Shown in pieces: positions 32,872 to 41,092 of a stretch of DNA of 64,000 bases. Below the pieces are notes generated by a model. The model was not told the origin of the DNA and did not search any database. It saw nothing but the letters and a program-made list of their open reading frames with translations. Numbering within the stretch: position 1 is the first letter of the stretch; every line of letters begins with the position of its first letter. Position numbers and translations under genes: made by a program. The DNA is from Croceimicrobium hydrocarbonivorans (lineage in GTDB: Bacteria; Bacteroidota; Bacteroidia; Flavobacteriales; Schleiferiaceae): NCBI RefSeq assembly GCF_014524565.1, contig NZ_CP060139.1, positions 2,115,501 to 2,179,500 on the forward strand, given 5' to 3'.

Positions 32872-34713
32872 TTATTCAACGGTAACCGACTTGGCCAGGT
32901 TACGGGGTTGATCCACATTACATCCGCGCATTACGGCGATGTGGTAAGAAAGTAATTGCAGAGGGATAGTAGTTAATAGAGGAGAGAATACTTCCATGGT
33001 ATCTTTCACTTCAATCACGTGATCCGCCATTTTAGCAATCTCACTGTCACCATCGTTCACAATGGCAATCACTTTACCTTCGCGGGCTTTAACCTCTTGG
33101 ATATTGGATACGATTTTATCGTACTGTCCGCTTTTAGGAGCAATTACCACAACTGGCATGTTCTCGTCGATCAAGGCGATAGGACCGTGCTTCATTTCGG
33201 CAGCAGGATAACCTTCTGCGTGGATATAGCTGATCTCTTTTAATTTCAATGCGCCTTCTAAAGCAACTGGGAAATTATAGCCACGACCTAAGTACAAGAA
33301 GTTAGGGGCGTCTTTATAGAGTTCCGCGATATAACGAGATTGAGCATCGCTTTTCAGCATGTCTTCAATCTTGCGAGGAATCTCATTCAATTCGTTTAAC
33401 AAACGGTGGTAATAGCTCTCTTTCAATAAGCCTTTCTTGTGTGCCAGTTTAATGGCGATCAAGTTTAATACTGCTACTTGTGCAGTAAAGGCTTTGGTAG
33501 AGGCTACCCCGATTTCGGGACCAGCGTGGGTATAAGCACCGGCATGAGTTTCGCGCGCAATGCTGGAACCTACCACATTACAAATTCCGAAAATGGTAGC
33601 ACCACGTTCTTTAGCCAATTTAATCGCTGCCAAGGTATCAGCAGTTTCTCCAGATTGGCTGATGGCGATTACCACATCTCGCTCGGTAATAACCGGATTG
33701 CGGTAACGGAATTCTGAGGCGTATTCCACTTCAACCGGAATACGAGCTAATTCTTCAAAAATGTATTCGGCAACCAAACCCGCATGCCAGGAAGTACCAC
33801 ATCCAATGATGATAATACGCTGAGCATTTAAAAGCTTTTCCTGGAATTGGTAAACTCCATCCATTTGGATTAAACCTTGCTCGGGTAATAAACGACCACG
33901 GAGGGTGTCGCCAATAGATTTAGGTTGCTCGTATATTTCTTTCAGCATGAAATGATCATAGCCACCTTTTTCGATAGAAGCTAAATCCATTTCTAACTGA
34001 TGTACATAAGGATCAATAGTGCGGTTATCTGGAATAGAAAGTACTTCGATTTCCTGTCCACGATTGATGATGGCCATTTCATCGTCTTCTAGATAAATGG
34101 CTTTCTTGGTAAATTCCAAGAATGGAGTAGCGTCACTCGCGATGAAATACTCGCCTTCGCCAACACCTACCACTAAAGGACTACCTTTCTTAGCCACTAC
34201 AATTTGATCGCTGTTATTTTGATCAATAACGGCAATGGCATAAGCACCAATTACTTGATTGAGGGCAATGCGCACCGCTTTCGCTAGGTGAACGCCTTCG
34301 CTTTTCATTACGTCTTCAATCAGGTTTACCAATACCTCGGTATCGGTATCCGAATGAAAAACATAACCTCGTTGGGTTAAGGCTTTTTTAATAGAAGAAT
34401 AGTTCTCGATAATTCCATTGTGGATGAGTACTAAATCACCACTATTGGAAGTATGAGGGTGAGCATTGGTGTCATTGGGTTCACCGTGGGTAGCCCAACG
34501 GGTATGGCCAATTCCAATACTTGCTTCTTCAATGCTGTTATTCATTTTGGCTTCGAGATCCGAAACCTTGCCTTTGCATTTAACCAGGCTTAATTTACCG
34601 TTTAAAACGGCGATACCTGCACTGTCATATCCGCGGTACTCTAGTCTACGCAGTCCGTTAACAATAACTGGCACTGCATTTTTGTTGCCCAGGTAACCAA
34701 CAATTCCACACAT
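32872..34713 (-). CDS. glmS: Glutamine-fructose-6-phosphate aminotransferase (isomerizing)
   Basis: The 613-residue protein is full length. It makes glucosamine-6-phosphate from fructose-6-phosphate and glutamine for cell-wall and LPS precursors. It has the N-terminal nucleophile CGIVGYLGN (Cys2), RRLEYRGYDSAGIA and GHTRWATHG in the glutaminase domain, and two SIS domains (CGTSWHAGLV, SQSGETADTLAAI; YLGRGYNFPVALEGALKLKE), ending KSVTVE. It lies 11 nt after the DUF4270 gene and probably shares a transcript with it and the glycogen synthase-like gene. Confidence 0.97.
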   Translation of the reverse strand: MCGIVGYLGNKNAVPVIVNGLRRLEYRGYDSAGIAVLNGKLSLVKCKGKVSDLEAKMNNSIEEASIGIGHTRWATHGEPNDTNAHPHTSNSGDLVLIHNGIIENYSSIKKALTQRGYVFHSDTDTEVLVNLIEDVMKSEGVHLAKAVRIALNQVIGAYAIAVIDQNNSDQIVVAKKGSPLVVGVGEGEYFIASDATPFLEFTKKAIYLEDDEMAIINRGQEIEVLSIPDNRTIDPYVHQLEMDLASIEKGGYDHFMLKEIYEQPKSIGDTLRGRLLPEQGLIQMDGVYQFQEKLLNAQRIIIIGCGTSWHAGLVAEYIFEELARIPVEVEYASEFRYRNPVITERDVVIAISQSGETADTLAAIKLAKERGATIFGICNVVGSSIARETHAGAYTHAGPEIGVASTKAFTAQVAVLNLIAIKLAHKKGLLKESYYHRLLNELNEIPRKIEDMLKSDAQSRYIAELYKDAPNFLYLGRGYNFPVALEGALKLKEISYIHAEGYPAAEMKHGPIALIDENMPVVVIAPKSGQYDKIVSNIQEVKAREGKVIAIVNDGDSEIAKMADHVIEVKDTMEVFSPLLTTIPLQLLSYHIAVMRGCNVDQPRNLAKSVTVE

Positions 34714-34724
34714 AGTGTTCCTTT

Positions 34725-36059
34725 TTAAGGTTTAGTGTAATAAACAATTACCGTTGCTCTCTCCGAGAGCCCGGATCCTCCCCTCAAAATAGTCCGATTA
34801 GCCGCTGTTGTGCGGGTGGTCGGAGCGAGGGCTAAAGTAGGGTTTTCTTTGCTATTGAGGACCTCGAATAGGTGTCGTGTGAGGTCGATTACGTATTTGT
34901 TATTACGCAGGATACCTCGGCTTAATGTACCGCCACCGCCGCCATCGGTTTGGAAATCGATGATCCGGTCGCCTAAACTTTTGCCTTCCAGAATTCTAAG
35001 CTCCATTCTTGGACTGGGCGGAACAGGTTCGGTGCTGCCTTGGGCAGTATAAATTTCTACTTCTGCTTTATTGATCACCAGACCTTCATTAACCAGGCTG
35101 TCAATTTTCCGAGAATCAAAACGCAGGGCGGTGCATACTCCCGCCATAGCCTGAGTATAAGTTTCCGCTTCTCCATTTACAGAATCCTGAGCCAGAGTCT
35201 CTAATGGAGATCCAGTATAGATCTGCTCGAAAGTGCTAAAGTTGATGGGTTTGATGGATTTATCCTGATCAAAGTTTAACTCAGCATAGGAGGTGTCCTC
35301 ATCATTATGATAATAGATACGTAAACCGGTATAGGCACTGGCCAAATTGGTATAGAGGATACATCCGCCATTTTCGGCTTCAATTTGCACTCCTTTAAAA
35401 TACTCCATAAACTTTGCGAAGCTGCTGAACTCATCTGCTGAACCATCTGCTACATCTGCAAAATTGCTTTGGAAATAAGGAACATCCATTGGGATGCGCA
35501 ATAGAGCTGGTGCTAATTCATCCTCAAATTGAGAATTGGTTTTAGGTTGAGGCTGATAACCATTCAAACGACCAATCTCATTCGCCAAAGTAGGCTGGTA
35601 ATTGCTGTAATAGAGGCTGTCTTCTTCAAAGGCCTGACTTAATTCGTACACCGCAAAATCCATAGTCTTGCTGGTGTCACCATAAGCCTCTGTTAAGCGT
35701 AGGTATAAATTAACGGAGTCCACAACCGGGTTGCTGCCAAAATCAACATTTAATTCATTGGGAATCATTTGGCTTACAATGCGCGCCTTTTCAGTCCCAA
35801 AATAATTGCTTTCGCTATGGCCCAATAAGCGAACTGAATTATAACCACCTAAGGTTACTTGTGTGCTGTAGTCGAGGGCAACCACGATGCTATCTACCGG
35901 AGCAGTCCAGGATACCAGATTGATATGCAGGGAGTCGGCCTCCGTATTTCCTCCGATAATTTGTTGAAAACCTAAATCGTCGGTTGGCTTTTCACAGGCG
36001 GCTATAAAAAACAAAGGAGCCATGGCTAAGATGGCTCGCTTTACAGTGCTTAAGGTCAT
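34725..36059 (-). CDS. DUF4270 lipoprotein
   Basis: The 444-residue protein has a lipoprotein signal (ILAMAPLFFIAAC, Cys near 22) and the DUF4270 pattern: EKPTDDLGFQQI, GHSESNYFGTEKARIVSQM, FGSNPVVDSVNLYLRL, and a C-terminal TRTTAANRTILRGG followed by VIVYYTKP. DUF4270 proteins are beta-rich envelope proteins restricted to Bacteroidota, with no known function. The gene is commonly found next to the short glycogen synthase gene and upstream of glmS, as here. Confidence 0.88.
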   Translation of the reverse strand: MTLSTVKRAILAMAPLFFIAACEKPTDDLGFQQIIGGNTEADSLHINLVSWTAPVDSIVVALDYSTQVTLGGYNSVRLLGHSESNYFGTEKARIVSQMIPNELNVDFGSNPVVDSVNLYLRLTEAYGDTSKTMDFAVYELSQAFEEDSLYYSNYQPTLANEIGRLNGYQPQPKTNSQFEDELAPALLRIPMDVPYFQSNFADVADGSADEFSSFAKFMEYFKGVQIEAENGGCILYTNLASAYTGLRIYYHNDEDTSYAELNFDQDKSIKPINFSTFEQIYTGSPLETLAQDSVNGEAETYTQAMAGVCTALRFDSRKIDSLVNEGLVINKAEVEIYTAQGSTEPVPPSPRMELRILEGKSLGDRIIDFQTDGGGGGTLSRGILRNNKYVIDLTRHLFEVLNSKENPTLALAPTTRTTAANRTILRGGSGLSERATVIVYYTKP

Positions 36060-36079
36060 ATATTTAATTCTAAAAGAAT

Positions 36080-36901
36080 TTAAGCTAGTGACTCTTCCTC
36101 CACAATTACCTGCTCATAGAGCTTGGCAATTTCTGAATTCGGATCTTCCGATTCGGTGAGGTCGATCATGGAGCTAACGTTCTTGCTCACATAATCTTTC
36201 ATTTCGTCGGTTAATTTACTTCCCGAAAGGGCAACCCCATCGCAGTAAGCCATGTTGGCTTTGTAAACACTGCTGATATTCGCATCGGCGAAAGGCGCAA
36301 CTTCTTCGTCGCTCAATCCGTCGAAACGCAGGTAGTCAGGTAAGCCTTTACTTAGGTTTTCTTCAGTAGCACCGTATACAGAAAGAACGGTTTTGCTATC
36401 TGAGAACATGGGATCGTCGTGGTGGAACTTTTTCAAGTATAAAGGTAGGAAGCTAGCCATCCATCCATGACAATGAATGATATCAGGGCTCCAGCCTAAT
36501 TTTTTAACGGTTTCAATAACGCCACGGCAGAAGAAAATTGCGCGTTTGTCATTGTCATCGTGGAATTCTTCATCCTCATTATAGAAGATCGCTTTACGCT
36601 TAAAGAACTCATCATTATCGATAAAGTACACCTGCATACGTGCTTGAGGTACAGAGGCTACTTTGATGATCAAGGGCTGATCTTCGTCGTTTACAATAAT
36701 ATTGATACCGCTTAAACGAATCACTTCGTGCAATTGGTGACGACGTTCGTTAATTAATCCATAACGGGGCATGAAAACCCGTACCTGGTGCCCGCTTTCA
36801 TTCATTCTTCGAGGCATTTCCAAAGAAGGTTTGGAAATTTCATTTTCGGGGAGGTAGGGGTGAATCTCCTGACTTACATACAGAATGCGCTTACTATCCA
36901 T
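36080..36901 (-). CDS. Short glycogen/starch synthase-like protein (GT5 N-terminal half only)
   Basis: The 273-residue protein covers only the N-terminal Rossmann half of a GT5 glycogen synthase. RILYVSQEIHPYLPENEISKPSLEMPRRMN replaces the usual start (given in part: SQEIHPYLPENEIS), followed by VFMPRYGLINERRHQLHEVIR, YFIDNDEFFKRKAIF and DIIHCHGWMASFLPLYLKK. The C-terminal nucleotide-sugar domain is absent, as is the KxGGL ADP-glucose loop. Such half-length versions are known from Bacteroidota and carry the GT5 label, but synthase activity is doubtful. A divergent promoter pair separates it from panC. Confidence 0.8.
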   Translation of the reverse strand: MDSKRILYVSQEIHPYLPENEISKPSLEMPRRMNESGHQVRVFMPRYGLINERRHQLHEVIRLSGINIIVNDEDQPLIIKVASVPQARMQVYFIDNDEFFKRKAIFYNEDEEFHDDNDKRAIFFCRGVIETVKKLGWSPDIIHCHGWMASFLPLYLKKFHHDDPMFSDSKTVLSVYGATEENLSKGLPDYLRFDGLSDEEVAPFADANISSVYKANMAYCDGVALSGSKLTDEMKDYVSKNVSSMIDLTESEDPNSEIAKLYEQVIVEEESLA

Positions 36902-36935
36902 GATCCGTGTTTAATCTACAAATTGAAAAGGTTTG

Positions 36936-36966
36936 CAAAAATATAGCTTTTTTGTGAATAACTCAA
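36936..36966 (-). promoter_or_regulatory. Promoter of the glycogen synthase-like/DUF4270/glmS operon (TTG-N20-TATTTTTG)
   Basis: On the minus strand TTG (36966-36964), a 20-bp gap and TATTTTTG (36943-36936) match both halves of the Bacteroidota consensus. The -7 element is 35 nt before the ATG. Confidence 0.6.
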
Positions 36967-37004
36967 TTTATAATAATAGCTTTACCCGCTGCAATGCCTT
37001 GAAA

Positions 37005-37847
37005 ATGCAAGTGTTTCACAGTGTATCCGAGCTGTCGGTTTTTCAACAGCAAAACAAATCGAAAGGCCACTCACTTGGATTTGTGGCAACTATGGGTGCT
37101 TTGCACGAGGGCCATCTTACTTTATTAAGACGTGCTAATCAGGAAAACGCTGCCAGCATCGTAAGTATTTTTGTCAATCCCACTCAGTTTAATAATCCCG
37201 AAGATTTAGAAAAGTATCCTCGTCGTACTGACGAAGATTTAGCCCTTTTGGAAGCAGAAGGAGCTACGGCGGTTTTTATGCCTTCGGTAGAGGAGATGTA
37301 CGGCAATGAAGTGGAAGCTGAATCTATTGATTTAGCCGGCCTAGATCAAGGGATGGAAGGGGAGTTTCGCCCAGGACATTTTGCAGGAGTTGCTACCGTA
37401 GTTAAGCGCCTTTTTGAAATGATCAAGCCCGATCGGGCCTATTTCGGGAACAAAGATTATCAGCAGGTTTTAGTGGTAAAGCATGTGGCCCGCATCTTTA
37501 ATATGCCCATTGAGGTAATAGGATGCGATACGGCTCGTTTCCCCAGTGGCTTAGCGATGAGTAGTCGTAATTTCCGCTTAAGTGAGCAGGGAATGGAAGA
37601 GTCTGGAATTATTTACCGCGAAATGAAATGGGCGGCAGATAATTATCAAGCTTACAGTCCGGCGGATTTAAAAGATGCCATCCGAGCACATTTTGCAACC
37701 AGCAATTTGGAACTCGAATACGTTGAACTGGTCGATACCCACAGTATGAAGGTGGTCGAAGCCTGGTCCGAACATCCGGAAGTACGCATATTTATGGCGG
37801 CTTATTGTGAGGGCATACGCCTGATAGATAACACGACTTTATATTGA
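37005..37847 (+). CDS. panC: Pantoate-beta-alanine ligase
   Basis: ATG 37005 gives 280 residues, the normal PanC length; the longer reading from 36933 covers the divergent promoter region. PanC joins pantoate and beta-alanine with ATP to form pantothenate. It has the HxGH nucleotide motif in GALHEGHLTLLRRA, SIFVNPTQFNNPEDLEKYPR, RPGHFAGVATVVKRLFEM, GNKDYQQ and SSRNFRLS (the KMSKS-equivalent loop). Together with panD just downstream it forms the last steps of vitamin B5 synthesis. Confidence 0.96.
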   Translation: MQVFHSVSELSVFQQQNKSKGHSLGFVATMGALHEGHLTLLRRANQENAASIVSIFVNPTQFNNPEDLEKYPRRTDEDLALLEAEGATAVFMPSVEEMYGNEVEAESIDLAGLDQGMEGEFRPGHFAGVATVVKRLFEMIKPDRAYFGNKDYQQVLVVKHVARIFNMPIEVIGCDTARFPSGLAMSSRNFRLSEQGMEESGIIYREMKWAADNYQAYSPADLKDAIRAHFATSNLELEYVELVDTHSMKVVEAWSEHPEVRIFMAAYCEGIRLIDNTTLY

Positions 37848-37891
37848 TTGGCCAAGGCTATCAGCCACTTCCATAATCAGGGCCTTTGAAT

Positions 37892-37899
37892 TACTTTTG
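37892..37899 (+). promoter_or_regulatory. Putative -7 promoter element of panD (TACTTTTG)
   Basis: TACTTTTG ends five bases before the panD ATG at 37904. Transcription would start at or near the ATG, so a leaderless mRNA is possible. Confidence 0.45.
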
Positions 37900-37903
37900 C
37901 GGC

Positions 37904-38254
37904 ATGTTAATCGAGGTATTAAAATCGAAGATTCATCGGGTAAAAGTTACCGGAGCGGATCTAAACTATATAGGTAGCATTACCATCGACGAAAATTTGA
38001 TGGATGCCGCCGGCTTGATCGCTGGTGAAAAGGTGAGCATTGTGAATGTTAACAATGGTGAACGCCTGGATACCTACGTGATTAAAGGAGCGCGAGGACA
38101 AGGCGAAATCACCATGAATGGCCCAGCCGCACGAAAGGTGCAAAGAGGGGATATCGTGATTATTATCGCCTATGCCCAAATGGAATTTGAAGAAGCGAAG
38201 AGCTTTCAGCCCACAATTATCTTTCCCAACGAAGAAACCAACCTGTTAAACTGA
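37904..38254 (+). CDS. panD: Aspartate 1-decarboxylase
   Basis: ATG 37904 gives 116 residues beginning [20 protein letters not shown], as expected for PanD; a TTG at 37886 lies within the promoter element and was rejected. The self-cleavage site that makes the pyruvoyl cofactor is Gly24-Ser25 in YIGSITID. Later motifs are [11 protein letters not shown] and [19 protein letters not shown]. The enzyme converts aspartate to beta-alanine for PanC. It is 56 nt after panC and 4 nt before the flippase-like gene. Confidence 0.97.
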   Translation: MLIEVLKSKIHRVKVTGADLNYIGSITIDENLMDAAGLIAGEKVSIVNVNNGERLDTYVIKGARGQGEITMNGPAARKVQRGDIVIIIAYAQMEFEEAKSFQPTIIFPNEETNLLN

Positions 38255-38258
38255 TCTT

Positions 38259-39260
38259 TTGAAAGCCAAGTTTAAGGACATCCTGAAATATCTGCTATTT
38301 ACCGCTATCGCTGGTTTTTTTCTCTATCTCGCCTTTAATAAGGCAGATTGGTCTAAAATGTTGGAGGACTTCCGCAAGGCAGACTATCGCTACGTTTTCC
38401 TTTCGATGCTCATGGGCTATGCTGCCTTTATTAGTCGTGGTTTACGTTGGAATCTTTTGCTTGAGCCCCTCGGGAAAAAGGCCAAACCTTGGAATGCAAT
38501 CAATGCCATTTCCATCGGTTATTTTGCCAATGCCCTGGTGCCCCGTGCCGGTGAGGTTATGCGTTGCACCTCTTTAAAGGAAACAGATGATATCCCTCTG
38601 GAGCGCCTTTTTGGAACTGTTGTTTTGGAGCGGGTTATCGATGGAATATTACTTCTTTGCTTAATATCATTAGCCTTTATTACCCAATTAGGTAACCTGC
38701 AAAGTTTCTTTGATCAAGCTTTCGCTGGAGCTGATGGAGCAGATGGCCAGGGTCCAGATTTGAAAATGATCTTAGGAGCAGGTTTCTTAGTGTTCCTTAT
38801 TCTCTTTTTTGTTTTCCGAAAACGCATCCAGAGACATCCCCTTTTTGCCAAGGTGCGCGAGTTATGGCAAGGATTTAAAGAAGGCTTTAAGTCACTTTCT
38901 AAGGTGAAAAACAAATGGGCCTTTTATGGACATACCCTCTTTATTTGGTCCATGTACTTTTTGATGATCTATGTGGTAATGTTTGCCCTTCCGGCCACCG
39001 AAGATATTAACCTTAGCAATGGTCTCTTTGTGATGGTAGCTGGTGGAATGGGCATGGTAGTGCCTACTCCGGGCGGAATTGGTTCTTATCATTATCTGGT
39101 GCAACTGGCCCTGAGTGTGCTGGGAGTAGATCAGGCAGATGGACTTACCTTTGCTACATTGGTGCACAGCGGCCAATTGGTGATGACCCTCATTGCTGGT
39201 TTTAGCGCCTTACCCATGGTGTATCGTGCCCGCCGAATATTAAAAAGATCCAAAGCATGA
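38259..39260 (+). CDS. Flippase-like membrane protein (LPG synthase TM/UPF0104 family)
   Basis: The 333-residue protein uses a TTG start 4 nt after panD; the first in-frame ATG would remove the first helix, so TTG is preferred. It has about eight hydrophobic segments and the family motifs ISRGLRWNLLLEPLG, ISIGYFANALVPRAGEVMR and VPTPGGIGSYHYLV. Relatives form the integral membrane part of lysylphosphatidylglycerol synthases and act as lipid flippases, but this one lacks the catalytic domain, so the lipid is unknown. It overlaps the next gene by 4 nt. Confidence 0.85.
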   Translation: MKAKFKDILKYLLFTAIAGFFLYLAFNKADWSKMLEDFRKADYRYVFLSMLMGYAAFISRGLRWNLLLEPLGKKAKPWNAINAISIGYFANALVPRAGEVMRCTSLKETDDIPLERLFGTVVLERVIDGILLLCLISLAFITQLGNLQSFFDQAFAGADGADGQGPDLKMILGAGFLVFLILFFVFRKRIQRHPLFAKVRELWQGFKEGFKSLSKVKNKWAFYGHTLFIWSMYFLMIYVVMFALPATEDINLSNGLFVMVAGGMGMVVPTPGGIGSYHYLVQLALSVLGVDQADGLTFATLVHSGQLVMTLIAGFSALPMVYRARRILKRSKA

Positions 39261-39628
39261 ATTTAAGAGAAGCCTTACGCAATAAGAAAAAGTCGGTTAC
39301 CGAAATGAATCATCAGGCCAATGCCTGGCGAGTTTATGGCGAAGAAACCCTGGTGCTTTTTTATGCTAATTGGGAATTCACCTCCTCTAATTTGCATAAG
39401 CTTCTTGATTATCTAAGCTTGGTAGATAAGCTGGTGGTGGCCTTGCCTAAAGCGAGCACCGACGATACCATTTTTCGCATTGCCAATCTTCAAGTAGTGG
39501 ATGGTATAGTATTATACGAGTCTATCGAAGATTGCATGGCCGCTTTTAGTGGCGCCAAATTTGCCTTCGAAGGAACTAATGGTCCGGCTCTGGACGCAGA
39601 GCTCAAAGCTCGTATCTTAGACCTTTAA
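39257..39628 (+). CDS. Conserved hypothetical protein between the flippase-like gene and radA
   Basis: I did not recognise this 123-residue soluble protein. It starts with a basic stretch (MNLREALRNKKKS). A central alpha/beta pattern follows (TLVLFYANWEFTSSNLHKLL, LVDKLVVALPKASTDDTIFR, VVDGIVLYESIEDC), which could suggest a nucleotidyltransferase-like or Rossmann-type fold, but no catalytic motif is visible. Overlaps of 4 nt with the flippase-like gene and 1 nt (TAATG) with radA show that it is a real gene in this operon. Confidence 0.7.
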   Translation: MNLREALRNKKKSVTEMNHQANAWRVYGEETLVLFYANWEFTSSNLHKLLDYLSLVDKLVVALPKASTDDTIFRIANLQVVDGIVLYESIEDCMAAFSGAKFAFEGTNGPALDAELKARILDL

Positions 39629-40995
39629 TGGCCAAGGTAAAAACTGAGTATACTTGTCAGAATTGTGGCTCCCATTTTTCCAAATGGATGGGTCAATGCT
39701 CTCGTTGCGGGGAGTGGAATACCATTGTAGAGGAAGTCATTGAATCTTCCTCTAAAGAAAAAGCCTGGCAGACTGATAGTAAATCACCTAGCACCGGTAA
39801 ATCCAAGGTTAGAGCCGTAAAGGATTTCATTCCGGATCGATCTGAACGATTTAGCAGTGCCGACCCTGAATTAGACCGGGTTTTAGGCGGTGGTATTGTC
39901 GAAGGATCCGTTACCCTGGTAGGAGGGGAGCCCGGAATTGGCAAGAGTACCCTCCTTTTACAAATGGCTTTGGGGATTTCCAGTAAGGTACTTTATGTAA
40001 GTGGTGAGGAAAGTGAGCAGCAAGTACAAATGCGCGCTCGCCGAATCGGGATTCGCAATGAAGAGTGTTATCTGCTTACCGCCACTTCAACCCAAGAAAT
40101 ATTTCAGCAAATTAAAAGTCAGGATCCGGATATCCTTATTGTGGATTCTATCCAAACCCTGCATTCACAATTGATTGAATCGGCACCGGGTTCGGTTTCG
40201 CAAATTCGTCAATGCTCCTCCGAATTAATTCAATTTGCCAAGGAAACCGGTACTCCGGTATTTTTAATCGGGCATATTACCAAGGAAGGGCAAATCGCCG
40301 GGCCAAAATTATTGGAGCATATGGTAGACACTGTGCTTCAGTTTGAAGGGGATCGACATCATATTTATCGCCTGCTCCGCGCTCATAAAAACCGCTTTGG
40401 CTCCACCCATGAAATTGGGATTTATGAGATGCATGGCGAAGGAATGCGCGCCGTTGCCAATCCGTCTCAGCTATTGCTCTCGGAGCGTGATGCCGATTTA
40501 AGTGGTAATGCTGTGGCAGCTACTTTGGAAGGGATTCGTCCCATGCTTATCGAAATTCAGGCCCTGTGCAGCACCGCCGTATATGGTACTCCACAGCGCA
40601 GCACTACGGGTTTCGATACGCGCCGGCTTAATATGCTTTTGGCGGTTTTAGAGAAGCGCTGTGGCTTTCGATTGGCCACCAAAGATGTATTCTTAAATAT
40701 TACCGGAGGCATTAAGGTAGATGATCCAGCCATTGACCTAGCAGTAGTAGCAGCGATCTTAAGCTCTAATGAAGATATTGCCCTTTCGCCACGAACTTGC
40801 TTTGCCGCCGAAGTGGGACTTTCTGGAGAATTACGTCCGGTTCCGCGCCTCGAACAACGTATTTCTGAAGCCGAAAAATTAGGCTTCGAAGAGATAGTTT
40901 GCAGTGGTCACAGTAAGTGGAGTGCTAAGGGTGTGTCTATTAAAGTCTTGGAATTCAATAAGGTGGAAGATGTTTTTCAGCATCTTTTTGGCTAA
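39628..40995 (+). CDS. radA: DNA repair protein RadA (Sms)
   Basis: The 455-residue protein is complete RadA. It has an N-terminal C4 zinc finger (YTCQNCGSHFSKWMGQCSRCGEW), given here as CQNCG and CSRCG. A RecA-like ATPase follows, with Walker A GEPGIGKSTLL near residue 100, LYVSGEESEQQVQMRA and the RadA-specific KNRFGSTHEIG. The C-terminal Lon-like domain has LNMLLAVLEKRCGF and AEVGLSGELRPV. It aids branch migration of recombination intermediates. It is the last gene of the panC/panD run. Confidence 0.97.
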   Translation: MAKVKTEYTCQNCGSHFSKWMGQCSRCGEWNTIVEEVIESSSKEKAWQTDSKSPSTGKSKVRAVKDFIPDRSERFSSADPELDRVLGGGIVEGSVTLVGGEPGIGKSTLLLQMALGISSKVLYVSGEESEQQVQMRARRIGIRNEECYLLTATSTQEIFQQIKSQDPDILIVDSIQTLHSQLIESAPGSVSQIRQCSSELIQFAKETGTPVFLIGHITKEGQIAGPKLLEHMVDTVLQFEGDRHHIYRLLRAHKNRFGSTHEIGIYEMHGEGMRAVANPSQLLLSERDADLSGNAVAATLEGIRPMLIEIQALCSTAVYGTPQRSTTGFDTRRLNMLLAVLEKRCGFRLATKDVFLNITGGIKVDDPAIDLAVVAAILSSNEDIALSPRTCFAAEVGLSGELRPVPRLEQRISEAEKLGFEEIVCSGHSKWSAKGVSIKVLEFNKVEDVFQHLFG

Positions 40996-41042
40996 GAATA
41001 TAGCCTGATCTTATCTCGATAATTAGGTGATAGATATCATTA

Positions 41043-41071
41043 TTGATTGCTATCCCTGTACCTTATTTTTG
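41043..41071 (+). promoter_or_regulatory. Promoter of the mrp-nifU-kor operon (TTG-N18-TATTTTTG)
   Basis: TTG at 41043-41045, an 18-bp gap and TATTTTTG at 41064-41071 match both promoter halves. The -7 element is 21 nt before the ATG at 41093. Confidence 0.65.
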
Positions 41072-41092
41072 TCAAAATTTAGCAGCAATAGA

